Shown here: piece by piece, positions 23,784-36,089 of the stretch | Layout: every line of letters begins with the position of its first letter | How positions within the stretch are numbered: the stretch's first letter is position 1 | Source of the DNA: Sporodiniella umbellata | Lineage: Eukaryota > Mucoromycota > Mucoromycetes > Mucorales > Rhizopodaceae | Direction of reading: 5' to 3' | NCBI GenBank assembly: GCA_025677835.1 | Contig: JAIXMR010000114.1 | Coordinates: forward strand, 1-64,000 | Length of the DNA: 64,000 bases | Notes under the pieces: model-generated | Databases searched by the model: none | What the model was told of the DNA's origin: nothing | Seen by the model: the letters and a program-made list of their open reading frames with translations, nothing else | Position numbers and translations under genes: made by a program

Positions 23784-24513
23784 AGATGCAACAAATTTCA
23801 GTCAAAGCCTGACATCTTTCTTTAAATGGATTGTGGTGTTCCTCTTATGATCAATCAAGCATATAACTTGTATATACTAGGTACTTGGAATTGAAGCCTT
23901 TTGAACAGAAACAATAATTAAATTTTTTTTGGCTATTTGTACCTTTACTAACTTCAAGAATCAGGATTGAATGTTATTTAGGAGCCCAAGACAGTGATTC
24001 ACTGTCTCCCCCCCCCTTTTTTTTCGTTTATTAATATCATTTGGTTGTATAAACAAAATACAGAGTCTTTGTTTTTTTGCTGTTAAAAATCAGTAAGCTT
24101 CCTATAACAACTTGCAGAGACCAACCCAAAAAAAAAAAAAAGATGAAAGACTAGAGACATGAATTAATATGCCATACGTTTGAGCATAGATAAGGCAGCA
24201 TGCTACAGTCACGGAATGTAACTTGTATACTAAAAGAGAATAAAGAGCCAATCCTTTATGCTATACGTTTGAATATTGCTTATCACTTAAAAAGATTACT
24301 TTTTTTTTTTTACAAGAGTGGTACGTCTATAAGAAACTCAAACCCTTGGTAAAAACTGCTCATACCTTTTGAGCATAACTTTCAAATTACGTCATATTAT
24401 ATGTAAGTTAAATCAAAAAATTACTTTTATTTTCCTTTCTTTTGGTTTTGTTTTTTTTTTTTTCTTTTTTCAAGCAAACAACGGCTCGCTTTATTTACTT
24501 GTAAAATACACAC
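23784..24513. other. Intergenic stretch between Ytp1-like and VAC8
   Basis: Contains C-run plus T-run segments (24007-24024) and several T or A tracts. No gene or RNA is apparent. Confidence 0.5.
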
Positions 24514-26801
24514 ATGGGAAACGCCTGTAGCAATTGTTGTTCCACTTGTTTTGGAAGTAAGTCTTGTATAGACATACACGAAAAAGAAAAAAAAAAAAAA
24601 AACCATTCTTATTCAACGAAAAAGCTTAGAAAAAAACAAAAACCACCTTTATGAACCTTTGTTACAAGAGAATGAGCGAGAAGCTATAGCCGAGCTACTA
24701 CAGTATCTTGAAAGTAGGCTTGGTTTTACATAAATAAGAGACGGTTGATTAACAAAGCTAGATCGGGGTGATACCAATTTCTTTGAAGGGCAACCTTTAC
24801 AGGCTCTTTCTACTTTAGCTTTTTCAGACAATGTGGATTTACAACGATCGGCAGCCTTAGCTTTTGCTGAGATTACAGAAAAAGACATGCGCCAAGTGGA
24901 ACGAGACACACTCAATCCTATTTTATTTTTGTTACAATCTCACGATGTCGAGGTGCAAAGAGCTGCAAGTGCAGCTCTTGGCAATCTAGCTGTCAATAGT
25001 AAAGCTTATATCTATCTATCTGTATCGATAGATGTATACAGAAGCTATAGAAAAACTGACCCGTTGAAATTTTACAAAACTAGCCGAGAATAAGCTTTTG
25101 ATTGTCAAGCTTGGCGGACTTGAGCAGCTTATTCGTCAAATGGGTTCACCCAATGTAGAAGTTCAGTGCAATGCTGTCGGGTGTATTACTAACCTTGCTA
25201 CTCATGGTAAAGTGGAGAAAGATCTACAGCGTTTCCGAAATGGATGTCGTACTTTTTTTTTTTTTTTTTTTTTGTATTATAAAATGCGCTATCAATTTTG
25301 GAAAACATCCCAACAGCCACTTTCTTACGTCTGTTTCTCCATAGATGATAACAAGACCAAAATAGCAAAATCGGACGCACTCAAACTTTTGGTTGAACTT
25401 GCAAAATCCAAAGATCAAAGAGTTCAAAGGAACTCTACCGGAGCTTTATTGAATATGACACATACACGTAACTAAATTTTAACTTTTTTTTTTAAAAAAA
25501 AAAACGATTCTGACATGTTTTTAGAGGACAACCGTCAACAGTTGGTTAATGCTGGAGCCATACCTGTTCTTATTATGCTACTTGGCTCACCGGATGCAGA
25601 TGTTCAATATTATTGTACTACAGCGCTTTCTAACATTGCAGTGGATGGTAATAATTCTATCACATTTTCTGTAGTTATTTAACAGTATTACTTTTTTTTT
25701 TTTTTTTTTTTTTCACAGCAAGTAACCGTAAAAAATTGGCACAGACAGATTCACGTTTAGTACAGTACTTGATTGCTTTGATGGATACCAAGAGTTTAAA
25801 GGTTCAGTGTCAAGCGGCACTTGCGTTGCGAAACTTGGCATCGGATGGTAACAACAAGATCTGACAACTTTTATACTGACGATTGAATAGAAAAATATCA
25901 ATTGGAAATTGTACGTTGTAAAGGTTTAGCTCCACTCTTGCGACTTTTAAAATCATCCTTTTTGCCCCTCATTTTGTCTTCAGTTGCATGTGTTCGTAAT
26001 ATATCGATCCATCCGGCCAATGAATCACCTATTATTGATGGTGGCTTTGTTCACCCTTTGATTGAACTGCTGGCCTACGAAGACAACGAGGAAATACAGT
26101 GTCATGCGATCTCCACCCTTCGCAATTTGGCAGCGAGTTCAGAACGGAACAAACGAGCTATTGTAGAAGCAGGCGCTATTGAGAGGATCCAGCTTTTGAT
26201 TCACAAGGTGCCCTTGAGTGTACAAACAGAGATGACAGCTGCCATTGCTGTATTGGCATTAAGTGACGAATTGAAACAAAAGCTGCTCAGCATGAATGTA
26301 GTGGAGGTCTTGGTCAAGTTGACTTCCCATCCTAATTTGGAGGTACAAGGCAATTCAGCCGCTGCTATTGGGAATCTTAGCTCAAAAGGTAACCATATTT
26401 TTTTTTTAAAAAAAAAAAAAAAAAAAAGAGGGAGAAACCTGACACTGATATTGGGATGGGTAGTTTCTGATTATGCACCGTTTGTGAAAGTCTGGAAGAA
26501 ACCTTCAGGAGGATTAGAGAGTTTTTTTATTCGATTTCTTTCAGATGAACAAGATACAGCCTTTCAGCATATTGGCGTATGGACCCTGGATCAGTTTTTG
26601 GAGGGAGGTGACCCATGGCTTTTGCAACTCATAAGCGATTCACAGTCTGTGGTTGAATCCGTCGAAAAAATAGTTAAAAAAGGAAAACAATCAAAATCAG
26701 AACCCAATGAATCTCAAGAAGATTCAGACGATAACGTTAACGTATTAGCCAAACGTGTTTACACCGCCATACAACTTGCAACGTCAAAAAGAAAAAACTA
26801 A
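24514..26801 (+). CDS. VAC8: Vac8 armadillo-repeat vacuolar membrane protein
   Basis: Vac8 anchors vacuole inheritance, nucleus-vacuole junctions, vacuole fusion and autophagy factors. Nine exons (24514-24556, 24630-24713, 24762-24998, 25084-25206, 25345-25467, 25525-25647, 25719-25847, 25891-26388, 26464-26801) give 565 residues, close to the usual 560-580. The N-terminus [14 protein letters not shown] has Gly2 for myristoylation and Cys5, 8, 9 and 12 for palmitoylation. [20 protein letters not shown] leads into about a dozen armadillo repeats such as [15 protein letters not shown] and [15 protein letters not shown]. The end reads [20 protein letters not shown] followed by an acidic tail. 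Several introns fall at the same place within a repeat (after ...NLA), typical of repeat-exon structure. Confidence 0.96.
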
Positions 26802-26956
26802 TTCATATCCTCTATTCCCTATCCCTCGTTGTGGTTTAATAATAAACAATTCTATATAAAACAAAACACATCTGTTGACTTGTAAAAAAAAAAAAAAAAA
26901 GGGAAACGGTACACCGTTTGAAAATGCGAGGATGGAAAAACAAATGAAAAAAAAAA

Positions 26957-27029
26957 CGACGTTGATGGGACTCGAACCCACAATCTTCAGATTCGAAGTC
27001 TAACGCGTTATCCATTACGCTACAACGCC
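26957..27029 (-). tRNA. tRNA-Arg (anticodon UCG)
   Basis: A 73-nt cloverleaf read on the minus strand, without intron. The acceptor stem GGCGTTG pairs with CAACGTC (one G-U pair) and the discriminator is G. The D-arm region is TAGCGTAATGGATAACG. The anticodon loop CTTCGAA gives TCG, which reads CGA. The T-arm is GTGGG-TTCGAGT-CCCAT. Downstream (plus left) is an A/T-rich run that would be a T-run terminator for RNA polymerase III (26949-26956). Confidence 0.95.
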
Positions 27030-27173
27030 TTGTTGAAAGTTTTTATTAAAAACAAGTAATAACCTAATCTTTTGTCTCCGATTAAAAATTGTCCAATGAA
27101 ATTAAATATTGTTGTCTGTCATTTAAAAAAAAAGCCACAAAAGAAACAAATAACCCATGAAAACAAGAATCTC

Positions 27174-27206
<33 letters not shown>

Positions 27207-27675
27207 TTTTGTTAAAACGCCCTCAGCCAGTGTGAATACAAAACCTCTCATGATATGTGTTCAAGGTGTAAATATAAAGTTGTCATCACTGGGCGTTTTT
27301 GTCAACAAAAAAACAAAAATAATAATAACAATAATAATCGATAGAAAAAAAAAAAAAAAAGGGAGAGACCATGGGGGGAAGGAGATTTTGCACATTCTCT
27401 TGTGTTTATTGTCGTTTTGTATCAAAAAAGATATGGGCTTGTGTTGATCCTTGAGGCAAGTTTAAGCCACCATTGCAGAAGCAGTAGCAGACTCACTATA
27501 GAAAAAAAAAAAAAAAAAAAGAGTGGGTTAAGGCGAACAGTTACCCGAGCAGCTCTTTATAAAAAAAAAGCAACCCAAAGTAATGTTCAATATAGGCAAT
27601 GAAAAGATGACTGAGATTTTTTTTTCTCTCTCTCTCTCTCGCTAAAAGGTTAGTTCATAATCAGAAAAAAGGATA
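27030..27675. other. Low-complexity stretch between tRNA-Arg and uS15
   Basis: Long A runs (27175-27202, 27345-27360, 27501-27519) and a (CT)n block at 27628-27640 just downstream of the uS15 stop. Poly-Lys ORFs here are artefacts of A runs. Confidence 0.6.
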
Positions 27676-28098
27676 CTATTTCCAAGTGGGAGGCAATTGG
27701 CCTGAGGTCTTGTAATAACGTGCGAGACGGTGGATACGTGATTCGATCAAAATCAAACGGTACTTGGAGTCCTTGTCCTTTCGGTTACGTTCCAAGTGCT
27801 TACGGATAGAGACAGCCTTCTTGATAAGATGATACAAATCCTCAGGGACTTCAGGAGCAAGACCACTGGATTTGAGGATACGGAGCACCTTGTTGCCGGT
27901 GATAGACTTGACTTGAGGAATGCCATGCGAATCACGAAGAATGACACCGATTTGCGATGGGGTCAAACCCTTTTTGGCGTTCTTGCAGATCATGTCTACT
28001 ACTTCGTCAGAAGTAGTCTTGACCCAAGAAGCGGGAGTGCGGCGATAAGGGAGGGCACTGCTAGAGATACCCTTACCAGGAGTGTGCATACGACCCAT
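27676..28098 (-). CDS. 40S ribosomal protein uS15 (S13), short C-terminus
   Basis: Core small-subunit protein that binds the 18S rRNA central domain. Single exon of 140 residues: [20 protein letters not shown] at the start, [20 protein letters not shown] and [20 protein letters not shown], ending PPTWK then TAG. Eukaryotic uS15 is about 151 residues and normally continues after TWK with a short conserved tail (YES..ASALV). Here the next bases are TAGTATCC. A GTATCC donor inside that stop and a CTTTTAG acceptor 35 nt later would give TWK-YE but then run into the GA repeat, so the tail is either lost, mis-sequenced or encoded by a very small intron plus a changed end. Confidence 0.95.
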   Translation of the reverse strand: MGRMHTPGKGISSSALPYRRTPASWVKTTSDEVVDMICKNAKKGLTPSQIGVILRDSHGIPQVKSITGNKVLRILKSSGLAPEVPEDLYHLIKKAVSIRKHLERNRKDKDSKYRLILIESRIHRLARYYKTSGQLPPTWK

Positions 28099-28258
28099 TG
28101 TGAATAAAAATTAAATAAAAAGGGAGGAGGGGAAAGAGAAAGATTTCATGAGGTTCACCGGTTGCACCTGAAATTTATTTGCAAAAAAATCAAAAAAAAT
28201 TTTTTTTTTTTTTTTTTTTTTTTTGATTTGGGGAGAATGGAGCAGTCACGTAGGATGC

Positions 28259-29560
28259 CTATCGAGTGGCCTTGACCTCACCCAAGAAGAGAGTTTTGTC
28301 TGTACTGGCGCTCATCACAATAGGTTCTTTTGGATGCCAATCGACGTCATTAACACAACCTTTATGACCCGGTAGTTTATAAAGAATCTTTTGACTTTCG
28401 ACAGCCCAGATAACCATGGTTCGATCAGCGGAACCACATGCAATTTGAGTACCGTCTGTAGACCAAGTGGGTCGAATCAGATTCTTTTCAAATCCGTGAG
28501 GTGCGCCTTCAAATACCTTTAGGCAACGATCACTGGGAGCAAAAGGTTTGATATCCCATATGCGCACTGTATTTATGGCGGTCAATGGTTTATCTATGTA
28601 TATATATATTTTTTTTTTTTTTCTAGTGTTTTTTTTACCTGTGTTGTCCATGGCGTTGGATAGCAAATGATGACCGTCTGGGCTTAAGCGTAAGCCAGTG
28701 ACTGTGTCTGCATGGCCTTCTAAGGTATACGATAATTGATTTTTGCGGATATCCCAGACTTGAATGGTATTGTCAATGCCAGCCGAATAAACGGTATCAC
28801 CAGCATCACTAAAACAAACCGAAGTGACTTGATAATCATGTTCAAAGCTGGCCACGGCTCCTTTATGTCGAGGATCCCATATCTTTACGGTATGATCGTC
28901 ACTACCGGAAACGACAATCTCCGGACCTCGACGTGCTGCTTGACAGCTATTGACAATGGCTGTATGGCCTCGCCATCGTCGCACGCGCTCGCCAGAGTCC
29001 ACATCGAAAATACCCACAGACTTGTCGGCAGAACAACTAAAGATCTGTCGTGCATCGCGAGACCAATGAATTTCCATCACAGCGTTGGTATGTCCTTTGA
29101 TGATCCCATAGTTCTTTATCTCACCGTACGTGTTCCATAAAACTAAAATCTCTGTTAACCTGGGGGTCTTTGATCGCTATCCACATTACATATCTGTCTA
29201 TCAAATCCTGCACTGGCTGCCTTTTGTCCTGAAGGGTCGAATTCACAACTGTAGATTTCTCCCTATTCAAACAAACAGTGTCAGTGCGTGGTTTCTTTTC
29301 GAGAGCATTTACACTATGTCCTGTCATTTGCATCACAGGCGCTTCTAACGAGGAAGTCCGTTTCACCTAATCGCTGTTCAGTTTTTTTTTTTTTGATATT
29401 TTTACATATCGAACGCAATCTTGCTTACAGTGCCAACAATCGCGTTTTGAGTTCCCGATCTTGGGTTGGATAAAGTAATAACAGAGTTGTCTTCATCGTT
29501 AGGCTTGGTTCTTTTGATAATAGCAGTGCCATGACCTGCATCTTTTCTCTTTTCGCTCAT
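28259..29560 (-). CDS. U5 snRNP 40-kDa WD40 protein (SNRNP40-like)
   Basis: Component of the U5 snRNP near Prp8. Exons 29560-29429, 29366-29313, 29262-29190, 29142-28639 and 28566-28259 give 356 residues, matching the family length of about 357. The N-terminus is basic and polar (MSEKRKDAGHGTAIIKRTKP), then SSLEAPVMQMTGHSGEIYSC begins a seven-bladed WD40 propeller. Characteristic stretches are AARRGPEIVVSGSDDHTVKI, GHADTVTGLRLSPDGHHLLS, NAMDNTVRIWDIKPFAPSDR, FEKNLIRPTWSTDGTQIACG and ILYKLPGHKGCVNDVDWHPK. It shares a roughly 390-nt divergent promoter with mL50. Confidence 0.95.
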
Positions 29561-29953
29561 TCTTTTGTTTTTGTGAAAAAGAAAAGGAAAAAAAAAAATG
29601 AAAAAAATGAAAAAAATGAAAAAATTTAAGAGGCCGTTTTTTTTTTTTTTTTTTTTGGTGATGAATATGGGCCAGAGGTCATTGAAGCACCGACGTTTCC
29701 CGATGGTTTGCTTTAGAGAGTGGTTTTGAATACGAGAGATAGGACAGTCAAGGGCTGGATGGATTTGAATAGTCAGGCGAACCCAAACTAGGGGTGATCT
29801 TTAAGCTATGTTAGGAAACCATAGAAAGAGCGTACTGCTGTTGCTTCTTTTTTCACAGTCACAACTGTCCCAAAGAAGAGGGAAGGATTTTTTTTTTGTT
29901 TTTTTTTTTTTTTTTTGGTTTTTATTTTCGATTCTTATTTTTTTTTTTCCATC
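29561..29953. other. Divergent promoter of U5-40K and mL50
   Basis: Contains two T runs (29638-29656, 29900-29916) and a short GAAAAAAAT tandem repeat (29598-29625). No ORF or RNA gene. Confidence 0.5.
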
Positions 29954-30617
29954 ATGTTGGCGTGTAGAAGCATAGTGCGATGGCCAGTCCAAAGAGCGTC
30001 ACGTATCCATACGTCAGCTATTGTTTTGGGTGAGAATGGACTTTTTGGAAAGTTCAACCCTTGGGCAGCCAAGGAGAACAAAGAAGTGGTTACCCCTGCT
30101 CAACAGACAAGTGAAGCCCTACCAGTGACTTTCAATGTAAACTATGAAGACAAAATAAGCATTCCTTCGTAAGCGGTCCAATCTAAAGAAAACAAAGAGA
30201 AAATCTAAACCTGGCTTTTTCTAGGTGGAAGAACAAAGAAGTGATCAAAGACCAAGAAAAGATAGAATCGATCCTTCAATCGATTGTGCTTGAACATAGC
30301 CAGGAAGAAGGTCACTGGAAAGAGTTTTCTTTGAACGATAGAGAACTCAAGTTCAAGGTAAGACATGAGCGTATAGGAGAAAGAATCTAACCCTAGGTTT
30401 TTTTTTTTTTTTTGGTTAAAAAAAGATTATCAAGGAAAGCATGAAACAATTGGGTCGAGAGATTCCGAGTTATCAACTCAATACGATTGAAAAGGCTCAA
30501 GACATCCTGGATTCGTTTGTAGAGTTTAACAAGAACGATGTGGAAGCAATGACGATCCGAGACTTTTTGGAAAGCAGAGAACAACCAGCGAATGTGGCGT
30601 TTGTTCCCCGTGCTTAG
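29954..30617 (+). CDS. Mitochondrial large-subunit ribosomal protein mL50
   Basis: Structural protein of the mitochondrial ribosome large subunit. Exons 29954-30168, 30225-30357 and 30426-30617 give 179 residues. The start MLACRSIVRWPVQRASRIHT is a basic, Ser/Thr-bearing mitochondrial presequence with no acidic residues. The L50 core includes IESILQSIVLEHSQEEGHW, KEFSLNDRELKFK, MKQLGREIPSYQLNTIEKA and QDILDSF, matching the family pattern W..ISL.D..LKF....LG..+P...L.....DVLDF. Intron 2 ends in an A run before its AG acceptor. The upstream in-frame ATG at 29915 would only add a Phe-rich leader. Converges on the SUMO protease with 37 nt between stops. Confidence 0.75.
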
Positions 30618-30654
30618 TGAAAAATAAAGAGGGGAAAGGGAAAAAAGGTGTAGT

Positions 30655-32042
30655 TTATTGAATATGGTTATTTAAAATATTGAGAATCATCTTACGTCGC
30701 ATGAGGTCCATATCTTCTTGAGCAAAGTCCAGAGGCGCTTCTCTTGACAGCCTTTCAGCAAACGCACAAGTGAAAACGCCACAATCATAAGCATTCTTTT
30801 GATGTGGGATGTCACTGGGAGCCGCCATTTCCCAGTCACTTGTATCATACGAGGTATGTTTCTTGTCCAGATGTTCTTCTTTCACATAATCAAGTAAAAG
30901 ATCCAGCGTTTCTTCCGCTGGACCGTTCAGGGAATCATAGACAGACACCTTTTTCTTTTTCATGTCAATCACACCCAACACCCAATGATAGGCTTTGTTG
31001 ATGGGTACCAAGATCAGGTCTTTGGAAAAAATATCAACCTGGCGTACATATAAAGAAAAAAAAAGCAGATGAGCACATAGACACACAACTACGTTTCTTT
31101 TTTACTCTTTTAGTCCATCGTTTGATCTTTGCATAGCCTTGTTCTCTTAACGTGGAACAAAAGAAGCTATTGAAGCAATAAAGGGATGGAAGCGAGGTAT
31201 CTTCACTTGCTCGTGAAGAGAGCAGTTCAAAATGATAGTTGATCAGCTCATCATTTAACCATACCCCAGGACTCAGCTTCTGGATGTCTTGATAAGACAC
31301 CTCAGCTGTTTTGAACTGGGCTAACTGACCGGACTGTCCAGCTCTCAAGACCTTGTTGACAAGCGCTTCTTCTTTGGAGGTAAGCGGTTCAATCCGTTCT
31401 TTTTCAATAGGGATTTCCGTTAACTTGTATAATTCTTGATACTTTCCATTTTTGAGTGATAGGTCAGTTCTTAGCTATACAAAATAATAAAAAAAAAAAA
31501 TGAACGCGTTTTTTTTTTTTTTTTTTTTTTTATTTTTTTTTTTTTTTGGGGCAAAAGATTTTTTTTACCTGGCTCACTTTGGCCGTAAATTCGTTTTTCT
31601 ATTTCAGTGTAACCCACGCGTGAGTGCGTATTTTTTTTTTTTTTTATTATTTAGTGTGACCCGCGTGGTGAGGGCTGAACCCACCGCGAAAAAAGGGAGA
31701 CCTTACCTCTAGACTGTATTCATTCTCAGATTTTGAATGAATGTTGAGATGACTGAAACTTTCCAAAAGCCAGTCCAAACTGTCCAGATCTATATCTGTA
31801 CTAGTGTTGTTGTTAGGTAGAGTGGGTCCGGTTGACTTGTCAACAGGAAGTATGGGCAAAGTAGTATTAAAAAAAGAGGTTTGAAACTTTTCTCTGGTAA
31901 AACGTGCAAAGTTTTTTATCGATTCTATTACAAAAGTAAGCCACAAAGAAAGCATGTAAACTAGAAGACTAATACCAGTTTTTTGCTTTTCTGAAGCTTG
32001 CTCTATAATAGAAGAGTTTGAACCTGACGTTTCCTGTCTCAT
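30655..32042 (-). CDS. Ulp1/SENP-type SUMO protease with hydrophobic N-terminal segment
   Basis: Cleaves SUMO precursors and SUMO conjugates. Exons 32042-31707, 31474-31106 and 31038-30655 give 362 residues. The C-terminal C48 peptidase domain (about residues 160-362) shows LSPGVWLNDELINYHFELL, the catalytic His in YHWVLGVID, Asp in VSVYDSLNG, and Cys in QKNAYDCGVFTC. The N-terminus carries a hydrophobic run, ISLLVYMLSLWLTFVIESI at residues about 24-42, which could be a transmembrane segment or an amphipathic helix; yeast Ulp1 reaches the nuclear pore by other means. Intron 1 holds long T runs. Transcribed toward mL50, just downstream of CDC48. Confidence 0.92.
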
Positions 32043-32313
32043 TGAAAAAAATAAAAAAATAAAAAAGGGAGAAAATGAAAAAAAAGAAAATACAAGTGCC
32101 GTCTGATTATTTATTTGATTTTTTTTTTTTTTTTTTTTTTTTGTTATGCAACTAAATTAAATAGAAAAATATAGTATTTTATGTCTGTTCCTATTGACTT
32201 TTCTTTATTTTGTAATTTGAGAAAGAAAGAAAAAAGCTTGTTGTGTATACTATATAGAAAGAGGGTAGAAAGAGAAAGAGGAGGGGGGGGGGTGGAGGGG
32301 AAAGGGAGGGAAA

Positions 32314-35052
<2,739 letters not shown>

Positions 35053-35215
35053 CTTGTTTCTTTATCAGATGGCTTACAAAAAAAAAAAAAAGAAACGAAA
35101 AACAAAAAAGGACCTTTTGTTTTTTTTTTTTTTTTCCCTTTTTCTTTAAAGCTTCTCACTTATTTCATTTTCGACACGACACGTAATTCAAATTGAAAAC
35201 TGTCTGATTGCGTCA

Positions 35216-35234
35216 CTTTCTGGAATCATCTTCA
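35216..35234. promoter_or_regulatory. Possible heat-shock element upstream of CDC48
   Basis: The sequence CTTTCTGGAATCATCTTCAG has a perfect TTCnnGAA pair and a further TTC, like the nTTCnnGAAn repeats bound by Hsf1. It lies about 165 nt before the CDC48 start. CDC48 is often stress-induced. One short match in AT-rich DNA is weak evidence. Confidence 0.25.
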
Positions 35235-35966
35235 GAGCTGGGATTCAAAATAGTGGCTACGCAAGGAGTCAAGATGGATCGCTTCAGCTTTCGATACCAC
35301 ATCTCTAGAAAAGACTTTCAATCGCTACGCTCTACTAGAATCTTTCAATATATCACTTTGGTGTATTGTTTTTTTTTTTTTTTTTTTTTTGGGGCTTATC
35401 GATGGACGTATAGACCCTCCCCAAAAAAAAAAAAAAAAAAAAAGTACTTGGAGAAGGGGAATGAGCTATAAGAAAAACCATCCGAGGCTTTCGCCTGTCT
35501 TTCTTTACATTTTTTTGTTTTGTGTACGCTTAGATTAAAATACGACATGCAGCATTGTTATTATTATTTTTTTCTCTCCTTTCCATGTCAAATTTTTGTA
35601 GGGTCAAATACTCTCCTTTTCAAGATGTAAACAAAAAGGCAGCTGCGGATGCTAGTGATGGGCATCACCAAGCTTATTTATCAATAGGTTTATAAAGTAT
35701 ACAAGAATCTAATTGAGGGAAACGATAGACCTTTTTATTATTTTTCTTTTGCTCACCAGGCTTTTTTTTTTTTTTTTAAGAAGGTAAAAAGAATGGTGGA
35801 TAGGAAACAAAAACCTTGTTTTTAAAAGAAAAGATAGCCTTTAATAAAGAATACATCTGTTTATTTTAAGCATGAGGTTATCAAGAGAGTGTTGAAGACA
35901 CAAAATGAAGCGGCCTTTATCTTTAGAAAACAAGCCAAACAAAAGAAAAAAAAAAATAAAAGAGTG

Positions 35967-35990
35967 TATATATATATATATATATATATA
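35967..35990. repeat. (TA)n microsatellite
   Basis: About 12 TA units in the CDC24 3' flank. Confidence 0.95.
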
Positions 35991-36089
35991 AAACGAAACA
36001 AGACACATAGATGTAAGTAAAAGCCCTCTCTTTTCTTTTCTTTTTTTTTTTTTAAAAAAAAGAGGATATTAAGAAGGTATTCAAAGGAA

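Larger units (their letters stand above)
35053..36089. other. CDC48 promoter and CDC24 downstream region
   Basis: Contains A and T runs, an (AT)n array at 35967-35990 and a possible heat-shock element (listed separately). The 87-codon ORF at 35208-35471 includes a T run and an A run and shows no family features. Confidence 0.5.

Noticed and set aside
27157..27602. Two ORFs of 96 and 66 codons
   Set aside because: They are built on A runs (poly-Lys) in a low-complexity spacer and have no features.
28736..29140. 134-codon ORF antisense to the U5-40K gene
   Set aside because: Antisense shadow of WD40 repeats; the real gene model explains the whole region.
35208..35471. 87-codon ORF upstream of CDC48
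   Set aside because: Runs through a T run and an A run and overlaps the probable CDC48 promoter.
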